The position numbers and the translations under genes are program-made. The notes below the pieces were generated by a model, which ran no database searches, was not told where the DNA came from, and saw nothing but the letters and a program-made list of their open reading frames with translations. 64,000 nt of DNA from Rhodobacteraceae bacterium XHP0102. GTDB taxonomy: Bacteria; Pseudomonadota; Alphaproteobacteria; Rhodobacterales; Rhodobacteraceae. Below, piece after piece: positions 8,677 through 16,867 of the stretch (its first letter is position 1; each line of letters opens with the position of its first letter). The DNA is taken from assembly GCA_025751475.1 (NCBI GenBank), contig JAOWLD010000001.1, forward strand, positions 1,054,001 through 1,118,000. Reading direction: 5' to 3'.

Positions 8677-9387
8677 TCAGGGCGCGTCATCCTCGAACAG
8701 CTCCGCGTCATCTTGATCATCCACGTCAAAGGGCAAACCGCCCTCCTCTTCCTCGGGGGTTTCTGCGCCCTCCTCCGACAGGTTCAGGCCGCGCGGTCGG
8801 TTGTCCAACAACCCTGCCTCGCGCAATTCTTTCACCCCTGGCAAGTCACGCGCGGATTCGAGGCCGAAATGGTCCAGAAAGGCTGGTGTCACCACAAAGG
8901 TCACAGGCCGCCCTGGTGTCATCTTGCGGCGTCCAAATTTGATCCATTCCATCTCGATCAATTGGTCAATCGTGCCGCGATTGACAGACACACCACGGAT
9001 TTCTTCGATCTCTGTACGGGTGACGGGTTGATGATAGGCCACAATGGCCAAGGTCTCGATGGCCGCACGCGACAGTTTGCGCGTCTCGACTGTTTCGCGG
9101 CTCATCAAAAACCCCAAATCGGCGCTGGTGCGCATCGCCCACGCATCCCCCACCTTGACCACATTCACACCGCGCCCCTCATAACGGCGGCGCAGCAATT
9201 GCAGCGCCTCGGCTGGGTCACAGCCATGCGGCAGGCGCGCTTCCATCTCGCGGATCGAGACAGGTTCGGCGCTGGCAAAAAGCAGCGCCTCAATCATCCG
9301 CTCCTGTTCCGCCAAAGGGGGGGCTTGGAACAGGCTTTTCTCGGGCTTTTGCGCTTCTGTTTCAGGGCTGTCTGTTTCAGCACTCAT
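8677..9387 (-). CDS. scpB: Segregation and condensation protein B
   Basis: 236 residues. It is the winged-helix dimeric subunit of the SMC-ScpAB condensin that organises and segregates the chromosome. Recognisable blocks are ERMIEALLFASAEPVS at the start of the first winged helix, LSRAAIETLAIVAYHQPVTRTEIEEIRGV and GRRKMTPGRPVTFVVTPAFLDHFG. An acidic C-terminal tail of about 30 residues follows. The ATG overlaps the scpA stop by 4 bases (ATGA), so the two are translationally coupled. Confidence 0.95.
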   Translation of the reverse strand: MSAETDSPETEAQKPEKSLFQAPPLAEQERMIEALLFASAEPVSIREMEARLPHGCDPAEALQLLRRRYEGRGVNVVKVGDAWAMRTSADLGFLMSRETVETRKLSRAAIETLAIVAYHQPVTRTEIEEIRGVSVNRGTIDQLIEMEWIKFGRRKMTPGRPVTFVVTPAFLDHFGLESARDLPGVKELREAGLLDNRPRGLNLSEEGAETPEEEEGGLPFDVDDQDDAELFEDDAP

Positions 9388-10214
9388 CGCTCGTCATCCC
9401 TTCGTTTCACCTCAATCGGGGCGAATGTCTCGGATTGGCGGATCACCAATTTCCCCGCCTTGACCAATTCCAAACTGGCCGCAAATGTCGCCGCTGTCGC
9501 GGAGCGGCGTTTTTTAGGGTCCATCTCCCACCCTTCGGGCAGGTAGCTGAGAATATCCGTCCATTCCCCCGCATATCCAATCAGGCCGCGCATCCGCTCC
9601 AACGCCTGTTCCATCGTAAAGACGCTGTCGCGATCCATCACAAAGGGACGGAAATCATCGCGGGTTCTGATCCGTGCATAGCCCTGCATCAAATCCAAGA
9701 GGGTCGCGGTGTATTTCACCTTGCGCGCATGGGTCACGGCCTCAGGGATGCCGCGCACGAACCGATCCCGCCCCAAACGATCCCGCGCCATCAGTTTTGC
9801 CGCGCATTCCCGCATGGCACTGAGCCGCTCCAATTGAAAGGCCAGATGTGCCGCCAATTCCTCGCCCGATGGCCCCTCCTCTTCGGGGTCAGGGGGCAAA
9901 AGAAGCCGCGACTTGAGATAGGCCAACCACGCGGCCATCACCAAATAATCCGCAGCCAATTCAATGCGCAATTTGCGCGCTTCCTCGACAAAGGCCAAAT
10001 ATTGCTCGGCCAAACGCAACACCGAGATTTTACGCAAATCCACCTTTTGCGTGCGCGATAAAGTCAGCAACAGGTCAAGCGGTCCCTCAAACCCGTCTAC
10101 ATCGACAATCAATGCCTCTGCCGCGCGGCGCTCGGCCACGCTGTCCCATTCCCCGGGATCCGCCAGAAGATTGTCATTCGCCGCCCCCTGCGGCAGTTCG
10201 GGCATATCGCTCAT
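9384..10214 (-). CDS. scpA: Segregation and condensation protein A
   Basis: 276 residues. It is the kleisin subunit that bridges SMC heads and binds ScpB. The signature FEGPLDLLLTLSRTQKVDL sits after a 35-residue N-terminal extension; EQYLAFVEEARKLRIELAA and LVMAAWLAYLKSRLLLP follow. The C-terminal winged helix ends in SETFAPIEVKRR. The start overlaps the nagZ stop by 4 bases and the end overlaps scpB by 4 bases. It belongs to the dgt-argS-SPOR-nagZ-scpAB minus-strand run. Confidence 0.95.
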   Translation of the reverse strand: MSDMPELPQGAANDNLLADPGEWDSVAERRAAEALIVDVDGFEGPLDLLLTLSRTQKVDLRKISVLRLAEQYLAFVEEARKLRIELAADYLVMAAWLAYLKSRLLLPPDPEEEGPSGEELAAHLAFQLERLSAMRECAAKLMARDRLGRDRFVRGIPEAVTHARKVKYTATLLDLMQGYARIRTRDDFRPFVMDRDSVFTMEQALERMRGLIGYAGEWTDILSYLPEGWEMDPKKRRSATAATFAASLELVKAGKLVIRQSETFAPIEVKRRDDER

Positions 10215-11224
10215 ATCGGGCCTTTTTCGCTTAGAATGCGAAGTTCGGCTTCAAGCGCGGATATGTCAAGCGCGCGGGCATCGTCCCGTGCCAAAAGCGC
10301 GCGATTGGCGCGGGCTTGGGATATCTGATCCAAATGCCCCGTGGCGCTCACCACCTCGATCATGTCGGTCATCTCGCCGTTGCAATGCAAGATCACATCA
10401 CATCCCGCCGCGCGCGCGCCGTGACAGCGCTCTGCCAAGCTTCCCCCAAGCGCCCCCATGGAGATATCATCGGTCATCAAAAGCCCGTCAAACCCAATAT
10501 CCGAACGGATGATCTCGATCATGATCGGCGAGAGGGTCGCGGGATGATCGGGGTCAATCGCCTCATAGATGATATGCGCGCTCATTCCCATGGGCAGATC
10601 AATCAACGGTTTGAACGCGGCAAAATCGATGCGCTCCAATTCGCTCTGCGGGGTCGCCACACGCGGGCAACTGAGGTGACTGTCCACCTGACCCAACCCG
10701 TAACCTGGCAGATGTTTCAGCACAGGCGCAACGCCCGCATCACGCAAGCCCTGCGCATAGGCCCGTGCGAAATCGGCCACGCTTTCGGGGGTTGTGCCAT
10801 AAAGACGGTTTTTCAGAACCGCATGGGTGCCATCGCGCGCCACATCGGCCAAGGGCGCGCAATTCACATCCAATCCACAGGCGCGCATCTCATGGCCAAT
10901 CAGCGCCGCACGCAGATACAGCGCGCGCATGGCGCTATCGCGGTCGCGGGCAGCAATCATATCAAGCGGCGGTGTCCATTGCCGCCAATGGGGCGGACCC
11001 ATGCGCTGCACCCGCCCGCCCTCTTGGTCGATCAGAACAGGTGCATCCCATCCCACCGCCATGCGCAATTCCGCGCATAACGCGCGCAATTGATCGGGAT
11101 TCTCAATATTGCGCGCAAACAGAATAAACCCCCAAGGGTTGGCATCTTGGAAAAACCGCGCCTCATCCTTGGTCAATCGCGGGCCTGTCAGGCCAAGGAT
11201 CGTGGCCGAGAATGGGGCGGGCAT
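10211..11224 (-). CDS. nagZ: Beta-N-acetylhexosaminidase (GH3), peptidoglycan recycling
   Basis: 337 residues. It removes GlcNAc from GlcNAc-anhydroMur-peptides in the cytoplasm. GH3 marks: IDQEGGRVQRMGPPHW near residue 68, the His-loop VLKHLPGYGLGQVDSHL (the KH..G.G family motif, in which His assists catalysis), and the nucleophile region GLLMTDDISMGAL. It starts 15 bases after the SPOR-protein stop and overlaps scpA by 4 bases. The nagZ-scpA-scpB order is conserved in Rhodobacteraceae. Confidence 0.95.
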   Translation of the reverse strand: MPAPFSATILGLTGPRLTKDEARFFQDANPWGFILFARNIENPDQLRALCAELRMAVGWDAPVLIDQEGGRVQRMGPPHWRQWTPPLDMIAARDRDSAMRALYLRAALIGHEMRACGLDVNCAPLADVARDGTHAVLKNRLYGTTPESVADFARAYAQGLRDAGVAPVLKHLPGYGLGQVDSHLSCPRVATPQSELERIDFAAFKPLIDLPMGMSAHIIYEAIDPDHPATLSPIMIEIIRSDIGFDGLLMTDDISMGALGGSLAERCHGARAAGCDVILHCNGEMTDMIEVVSATGHLDQISQARANRALLARDDARALDISALEAELRILSEKGPI

Positions 11225-11239
11225 TCTGCGTTCTTTCCT

Positions 11240-12448
11240 TCAGCGGATCGTGGCAGGGATGCAGGCCTGTCCAAGCGCCAAAAGCGCGGTGCAAAACCGC
11301 CGCGCATCATCCACGCCATCAAAGCCCGCCACCCGCAAACGGAAAAATTCCTGCCCACCCGAGGTGGCGGCCATAATCACACGCCCCCGCCCCTCGAAGA
11401 ACCCATCAAACTGGGCGGCCAAACGATCCCATTCACCACGGGCGGCCTCCACCGTATCAAAAGCGCCAAGCTGAACCACCATATCACCCGCCTGCAGGCT
11501 GGCAGGATCAATGTCGAGCACGGCGCGCGCCGCGTCATCCGCGACCAGATCGGCGCTGGTCTGTTCGGCGACAACAAGGCGGATCATTTCAGGGCGGGGT
11601 TGCGGCACAAGCGAGACGGATACACCTGCCACAGAGGCGGGTATACTGGCCGTCCGCATGGCCTGAGGCGCGCTGTCCGATGGGGGCGGCGCGCCTTCCA
11701 AAACCTCCGCCAAAAGCGACTCAATCAGCGCCTCTGTGCTTTCTGGTGGCGCGGGGGCCACCACCGCCTCTGATGCCTCGGGCATCACTGGCCCGATTGG
11801 TTCAAACTGTTCGGTATTGATGATCTCTACGGCCTTGTCGTCTACGGGCATCTGTGCCTCGGGCGTGACCAGAAGGGACACATCGGCAATCAATTCCACA
11901 GGCGGCGGCGCAAGTATGATTTGGTCGGCCACGGGTGCGGCCTCGCGGCCAGCGGAAATTTCGTTCACGGCCAGCCCCATATGCTCGGCCTCAACCCCAC
12001 CTGGATCCTCGGGTGGGATGCGGGCAGGCTGGCTTGGGGCGGCAATCAGCGGCACCCCCAAGGTCTCGCGCTTCATCGTTTCAACGCCCCAATAGGCACC
12101 AAGCCCCACAAGCCCAAGAGAGGCACAAGCCATCACGCCAATCACCCATTTGCGAAACACCCCCGCGCGTTCAATCTGCGCAAGGCTTGCGCTGATTTTG
12201 GCCGCTGAGACTTCCTCGGCTGTCGGACCCGACACCACGGGACGCGAGAGATGCGCCCAACCTTGCGCCTGTGGCCCATCATGGCGCGCCACAGACGCGT
12301 CAAAGGATTGCGGTGGATTAGCAAAAATTCGGGCAGGATCGGTCGAATAGGCGGGCGCATAGGATGACGTGCCGCGCCGACTATTGCCTTGCGCGGCGAT
12401 GCGCTGAAACATTGTCGCCCCAGGGCGATCCTTTTCATATGCGGCCAT
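11240..12448 (-). CDS. SPOR-domain cell-envelope protein
   Basis: 402 residues. A cytoplasmic N-terminal stretch of about 105 residues is followed by a single membrane helix (KWVIGVMACASLGLVGLGAY). A long Pro/Glu/Ala-rich periplasmic linker leads to a C-terminal SPOR domain of about 75 residues (GDMVVQLGAFDTVEAARGEW to FFRLRVAGFDGVDDARRFC). SPOR domains bind denuded glycan at division sites, so a role in septal peptidoglycan turnover is likely. It sits between argS and nagZ. Confidence 0.85.
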   Translation of the reverse strand: MAAYEKDRPGATMFQRIAAQGNSRRGTSSYAPAYSTDPARIFANPPQSFDASVARHDGPQAQGWAHLSRPVVSGPTAEEVSAAKISASLAQIERAGVFRKWVIGVMACASLGLVGLGAYWGVETMKRETLGVPLIAAPSQPARIPPEDPGGVEAEHMGLAVNEISAGREAAPVADQIILAPPPVELIADVSLLVTPEAQMPVDDKAVEIINTEQFEPIGPVMPEASEAVVAPAPPESTEALIESLLAEVLEGAPPPSDSAPQAMRTASIPASVAGVSVSLVPQPRPEMIRLVVAEQTSADLVADDAARAVLDIDPASLQAGDMVVQLGAFDTVEAARGEWDRLAAQFDGFFEGRGRVIMAATSGGQEFFRLRVAGFDGVDDARRFCTALLALGQACIPATIR

Positions 12449-12550
12449 ACCTGCCCTTTTCCCGCCACGCTGCCCTATATTTTATGGGCTTATACTGTGA
12501 CGTTTTCCTGCTCTGCCTCTGGCCCGCGTCAAATAGGGTGCGACTTGCCC

Positions 12551-14278
12551 CTACATTTTATCCGCAGGTGTTACCCCCAAGATACCAAGACCGTTGGAAA
12601 TAACAACGGCTACTGCATCAATAAGCGCCAATTTTGCGGCGGTTGTGGCCAAATCATCCTCTTGCAAAAAGCGCAGATGCGGTGCGCTGTTGCCTTTGTT
12701 CCATAATGCGTGAAATTCTGCGGCAACATCATAAAGGAAAAACGCAATGCGATGGGGTTCATGCCCGGTTGCGGCAATCTCAACCACGCGGGGCCATTCG
12801 GCCAATTTGGCAATCAGGGCAAATTCCGCAGGATCATTCACCGCGTCAAGCCCGTCATAGCGGGCCGCCACACCGATTTCTTCGGCCTTGCGCAGCACCG
12901 ATTGAATGCGGGCATGGGCATATTGCACATAGAAAACGGGGTTTTCCTTGGATTGCTCCAACACCTTGTCGATATCAAAATCCAAGGGCGCGTCATTCTT
13001 GCGCGTCAGCATGATGAACCGTGTCACATCGCGTCCGACCGCCTCGACCACATCCGACAGCATCACGAACGTGCCTGCGCGCTTGCTCATCTTAAAAGGT
13101 TCGCCACCTTTGAACAGGCGCACCAATTGCGTCAGCTTGATATCAAGCGGGATTTTGTTTTCGGACAGGGCGGCTACGGCGGCCTTCATCCGCTTGACAT
13201 AGCCACCATGATCCGCGCCGAAAACATCAATCAGCGCGTCATAGCCGCGCGTGACCTTATCGTAATGATAGGCAATGTCGGGGGCAAAATAGGTCCACGC
13301 ACCATCCGATTTCATGATCGGGCGGTCGACATCATCGCCATAATCGGTCGATTTAAACAGGGTCTGCTCGCGCGGCTCCCAATCTTCGGGGGTCTTGCCT
13401 TTTGGCGGTTCCAACACCCCCCGATAGATCAATCCCTTGCCTTTTAGATCTTCAATCGCGGCCTCAATGCGACCTGTACCATAAAGCGATTTTTCGCTAA
13501 AGAAATGGTCCATCTTCACGCCAAGGCTTTCGAGATCGGCCTCGATCAATTTCATCATCGCAGCGATGGCGAAGTCGCGCACAGGTTCCAACCAATCGCC
13601 CTCGGGACGGCCGAGATAGGCATCCCCAACCTGCTCCTTCAGGGCCTGACCAACCTCAATCAGATAATCGCCGGGATAGGTGCCATCCTCAAAAGATACG
13701 GCTTGGCCATGCGCCTCCAAATAGCGCAAATAGACGGATCGCGCCAAAACATCGACCTGCGCGCCGCCATCATTGATGTAATATTCCCGCGTCACAGCAA
13801 AGCCCGCATAATCCAACAAGCTGGCCAAGGCATCGCCAAACACCGCACCACGGGTATGGCCCACATGAAGCGGCCCCGTTGGATTGGCCGAGACATATTC
13901 GACATTCACCCGCCGCCCTTGCCCGATATTCACGCGGCCATACGCGCCGCGCGTCTGTGCAATGCCGTGCAGCACATTGCGCCATGTCTGGGCGGACAGG
14001 CGCAGGTTCAAAAACCCTGGCCCTGCCACATCGGCGGCCTCGATACGCGGATCGGCCATCAGGATCGGGGCCAGTGCATCGGCAATATCGCGGGGCTTTT
14101 GCCCTGCGGGTTTGGCCAGAACCATCGCCGCATTGGTCGCCATATCGCCATGAGCGGCATCGCGCGGGGGTTCCACCGCAACATTGGCGAAATCCAAGCC
14201 TGCGGGCAATGTGCCTGCGGCCTCCATCTGACCCAAAGCCTCGATCACCAAGGCGCGCATTTCCGCGAAAAGCATCAT
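12551..14278 (-). CDS. argS: Arginyl-tRNA synthetase
   Basis: 575 residues, class I aminoacyl-tRNA synthetase. The HIGH-type motif is [12 protein letters not shown], and the KMSKS equivalent is [10 protein letters not shown]. The N-terminal additional domain is followed by [10 protein letters not shown]. The C-terminal DALR anticodon domain includes [16 protein letters not shown]. It lies 102 bases upstream of the SPOR gene and 69 bases after dgt on the same strand. Confidence 0.97.
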   Translation of the reverse strand: MMLFAEMRALVIEALGQMEAAGTLPAGLDFANVAVEPPRDAAHGDMATNAAMVLAKPAGQKPRDIADALAPILMADPRIEAADVAGPGFLNLRLSAQTWRNVLHGIAQTRGAYGRVNIGQGRRVNVEYVSANPTGPLHVGHTRGAVFGDALASLLDYAGFAVTREYYINDGGAQVDVLARSVYLRYLEAHGQAVSFEDGTYPGDYLIEVGQALKEQVGDAYLGRPEGDWLEPVRDFAIAAMMKLIEADLESLGVKMDHFFSEKSLYGTGRIEAAIEDLKGKGLIYRGVLEPPKGKTPEDWEPREQTLFKSTDYGDDVDRPIMKSDGAWTYFAPDIAYHYDKVTRGYDALIDVFGADHGGYVKRMKAAVAALSENKIPLDIKLTQLVRLFKGGEPFKMSKRAGTFVMLSDVVEAVGRDVTRFIMLTRKNDAPLDFDIDKVLEQSKENPVFYVQYAHARIQSVLRKAEEIGVAARYDGLDAVNDPAEFALIAKLAEWPRVVEIAATGHEPHRIAFFLYDVAAEFHALWNKGNSAPHLRFLQEDDLATTAAKLALIDAVAVVISNGLGILGVTPADKM

Positions 14279-14347
14279 GTTTTATCATCCTGATTGTCTT
14301 GCGCCCTGCTCTATCAGGTTGCGCTACAAGGTCAATGGCAGCGGGGC

Positions 14348-15520
14348 CTAGAAGGCCGCGCCCAGACCCAAGTCACGGTTGAAAATCCGCCGATGGGTTT
14401 GCAGCGCAAAGCGATCCGTCATGCCCGCAATGTAATCACAGACCAGCCGCGCAAGCGCGGTATCACTCTGCGCTTGCGCGACCTCGATCTGCCATTGGCG
14501 GGGCAGTTGGTCGGGATGGGCCATCATATGGGGAAACAACGCCTCAATCACTTCGGTCACGATTTTTCGCGTCTCCACCACTCGCGGCGCGCGATACATC
14601 CGTTTGAATAAAAAAGCGCGTACTTCTTTTAGCTCTGCAAACACCTGATCTGAAAACCGCACCATCGGCCGCCCTGCATGGCGAATATCGGCGGGGGTAT
14701 CAGGCGCAAGCGATGCCAATTCTTGCCGCGCATAGGCAATAACATCTTCGACAAGCAGGCCAAAAAACCGCCGCAGTGCCTCGTGGCGGCGGCGGGTGGG
14801 GTCCAGCGATGGATGTGCGCGATCCACCTCGGCAACGCACCGCCCGACAAGGGGGAGGTCCATCACATCCCCCATCTCAAACAGCCCCGCCCGAAGCCCA
14901 TCCAGAAGGTCGTGGTGATTATAGGCGATATCATCCGCAATCGCGGCAATCTGCGCCTCAAGACTGGCATAGGTGGACAGCTCTAGATCATGGCGGGCTT
15001 GATATTCGGCCAAGGCCCAAGGGAACGGGGCGGCCACGGGGCCATTGTGCTTGGCGATCCCCTCAAGGCTTTCCCATGTCAGGTTCAGCCCGTCAAAATC
15101 GGCATAATGCCGCTCAAGATTGGTGACGATGCGAATGGCCTGTGCATTATGATCAAACCCGCCAAAAGGGGCCATCAAATCACACAGCGCATCCTCGCCC
15201 GTATGGCCAAAAGGCGTGTGGCCCAGATCATGGGCCAGTGCGATGGCCTCGGTCAAATCCTCGTTCGCACCAAGGGCACGGGCGATGGTGCGGGCCACCT
15301 GCGCCACCTCGATTGAATGGGTCAGGCGGGTGCGGAAATAATCCCCCTCATGCTCGACAAAAACTTGTGTTTTATGCTTGAGGCGGCGAAACGCAGAGGC
15401 ATGGATGATACGATCACGGTCGCGTTGAAAGCACGATCTGTGTCCGCTTTCCGCCTCAGGGTATAATCTGCCACGACTGTCTTTCGCGTTGCAGGCATAG
15501 CTTGCTTGCATCATCCCCAT
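14348..15520 (-). CDS. dgt: Deoxyguanosinetriphosphate triphosphohydrolase-like protein (HD domain)
   Basis: 390 residues. It hydrolyses dNTPs to deoxynucleosides plus triphosphate. HD metal ligands are visible in RTRLTHSIEVAQVART (His), AIALAHDLGHTPFGHTGE (His-Asp) and the later IAAIADDIAYNHHDLLDGL (Asp). The N-terminal RLKHKTQVFVEHEGDYF is typical of type 2 dGTPase-like proteins. The start is uncertain: ATG codons at 15520, 15514 and 15511 follow one another, and AAGG is best spaced for 15514 or 15511. It heads the minus-strand run and diverges from the ErpA-type gene. Confidence 0.93.
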   Translation of the reverse strand: MGMMQASYACNAKDSRGRLYPEAESGHRSCFQRDRDRIIHASAFRRLKHKTQVFVEHEGDYFRTRLTHSIEVAQVARTIARALGANEDLTEAIALAHDLGHTPFGHTGEDALCDLMAPFGGFDHNAQAIRIVTNLERHYADFDGLNLTWESLEGIAKHNGPVAAPFPWALAEYQARHDLELSTYASLEAQIAAIADDIAYNHHDLLDGLRAGLFEMGDVMDLPLVGRCVAEVDRAHPSLDPTRRRHEALRRFFGLLVEDVIAYARQELASLAPDTPADIRHAGRPMVRFSDQVFAELKEVRAFLFKRMYRAPRVVETRKIVTEVIEALFPHMMAHPDQLPRQWQIEVAQAQSDTALARLVCDYIAGMTDRFALQTHRRIFNRDLGLGAAF

Positions 15521-15611
15521 CCTTGCCGTTTCTACCTGTGGCCCTTATATTGGAAATCACATTATTCTAACAGCCCGCAATCACAGCAATTTTTGCCCAA
15601 GCGAGATCGCG

Positions 15612-15944
15612 ATGGATTTGAACCTACCCCCCAAAGTGACCCCCCGCGCCTTTGCGCGCTTGGCAGAAATCAACGCTGATACGCCCGCGCCAAAGGCGCT
15701 GCGCGTGGCGGTTGAGGGCGGTGGGTGTTCTGGCTTTCAATATGACATTCGGCTTGATGATCCCGCCGAAGGGGATCTGGTTTTGGAGGAAGCAGGGCAA
15801 AAGGTTGTGGTTGATGAAACCTCGCTGCCGTTTCTGGCCAATGCGGTCATTGATTTTTCCGAGGAATTGATCGGCGCGCGCTTTGTGATCGACAATCCAA
15901 ATGCCGCATCCTCCTGCGGGTGCGGTATTAGCTTTTCCCTATAA
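15612..15944 (+). CDS. erpA: HesB/IscA-family iron-sulfur insertion protein
   Basis: 110 residues. It is an A-type carrier that delivers Fe-S clusters to apoproteins. All three conserved cysteines are present, in GGGCSGFQY and SSCGCGISF. It is close to ErpA in length; IscA or SufA cannot be excluded, but no isc or suf operon is adjacent. It is divergent from dgt (91-base gap) and 13 bases upstream of exonuclease III. Confidence 0.9.
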   Translation: MDLNLPPKVTPRAFARLAEINADTPAPKALRVAVEGGGCSGFQYDIRLDDPAEGDLVLEEAGQKVVVDETSLPFLANAVIDFSEELIGARFVIDNPNAASSCGCGISFSL

Positions 15945-15957
15945 GGCGCTGTTTTAT

Positions 15958-16737
15958 ATGAAAATTGCCACGTTTAATATCAACGGCATCAAGGCCCGAA
16001 TAGAGGCCCTGCCGCAATGGCTGGACGAGGCTGCGCCCGATATCGCGCTGCTGCAAGAGATCAAATCGGTGGATGAGGCCTTCCCCCGCGAGATATTCGA
16101 GGAGCGGGGCTATAACGTGGAAACCCATGGCCAGAAAAGCTTTAACGGGGTGGCCATTCTGTCAAAATATCCGCTTGAAGATGTGATCCGTGGTTTGCCA
16201 GGTGACGCAGAGGACGAACAGGCCCGTTGGATCGAGGCCACAGTGGTCGGCCAAAAGGCGCTGCGGATTTGCGGCCTCTATCTGCCCAATGGCAACCCCT
16301 GCCCTGGCCCCAAATATGAGTATAAATTGGCATGGATGGCGCGGATGCAGGCGCGGGTTGCGGCGCTTTTGGCCGAGGAAACCCCTGTTTTATTTGCAGG
16401 CGATTACAACATTATCCCCCAAGACGAGGACGCCGCCCGCCCCGATGCGTGGCGCGAGGATGCATTGGCGCGTCAAACCAGCCGCGAGGCCTTTCGCAAG
16501 ATTATGAACCTTGGCCTGACCGATGCGTTTCGCGCGCGGGTGCAGGGGGGCGACCATTACTCTTTCTGGGATTATCAAGCGGGGGCTTGGAACCGCAATG
16601 ATGGGATCCGTATTGATCACATTTTGCTGTGCCCCTATGCGGCGGATTTGCTGCAGGATGTCGGAATAGATCGCGACATTCGCGCCCGTGAAAAACCATC
16701 AGATCACGTGCCTGTTTGGGTTGAATTGGCCGCCTGA
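15958..16737 (+). CDS. xth: Exodeoxyribonuclease III
   Basis: 259 residues from ATG 15958 (MKIATFNINGIKAR), with AAGGCG 9 bases upstream overlapping the erpA stop; the open frame reaching back to 15901 is unlike the family. It is an AP endonuclease and 3'-5' exonuclease in base-excision repair. Catalytic residues: Asn in FNINGIKAR, Glu in LLQEIKSVD, AGDYNIIPQDEDA (Asp, Asn) and the final SDHVPVWVEL (Asp-His). A possible weak terminator hairpin follows at 16807-16822. Confidence 0.95.
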   Translation: MKIATFNINGIKARIEALPQWLDEAAPDIALLQEIKSVDEAFPREIFEERGYNVETHGQKSFNGVAILSKYPLEDVIRGLPGDAEDEQARWIEATVVGQKALRICGLYLPNGNPCPGPKYEYKLAWMARMQARVAALLAEETPVLFAGDYNIIPQDEDAARPDAWREDALARQTSREAFRKIMNLGLTDAFRARVQGGDHYSFWDYQAGAWNRNDGIRIDHILLCPYAADLLQDVGIDRDIRAREKPSDHVPVWVELAA

Positions 16738-16806
16738 TCGCTTGCACCTCGGGTGATAGCCTATTCGCGGCATTTACCCCCATCAATTGGTCGAATTTAT
16801 GCGCAA

Positions 16807-16823
16807 CGCGGCCAGAGCCGCGC
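16807..16823 (+). terminator. Weak hairpin after xth
   Basis: The stem CGCGGC/GCCGCG with loop CAGA is followed by CTTT. It lies 70 bases after the xth stop and 45 bases before the next gene. The T-run is short, so terminator function is doubtful. Confidence 0.3.
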
Positions 16824-16867
16824 TTTAACCTGAGTCAAAGGTAGATCATCTAAAAGAGAGGGTTTCG

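Noticed and set aside
16738-16867. Glycine riboswitch before the DMGDH-like gene
   Set aside because: The 130-base leader is too short for a tandem aptamer and shows only one small GC hairpin.
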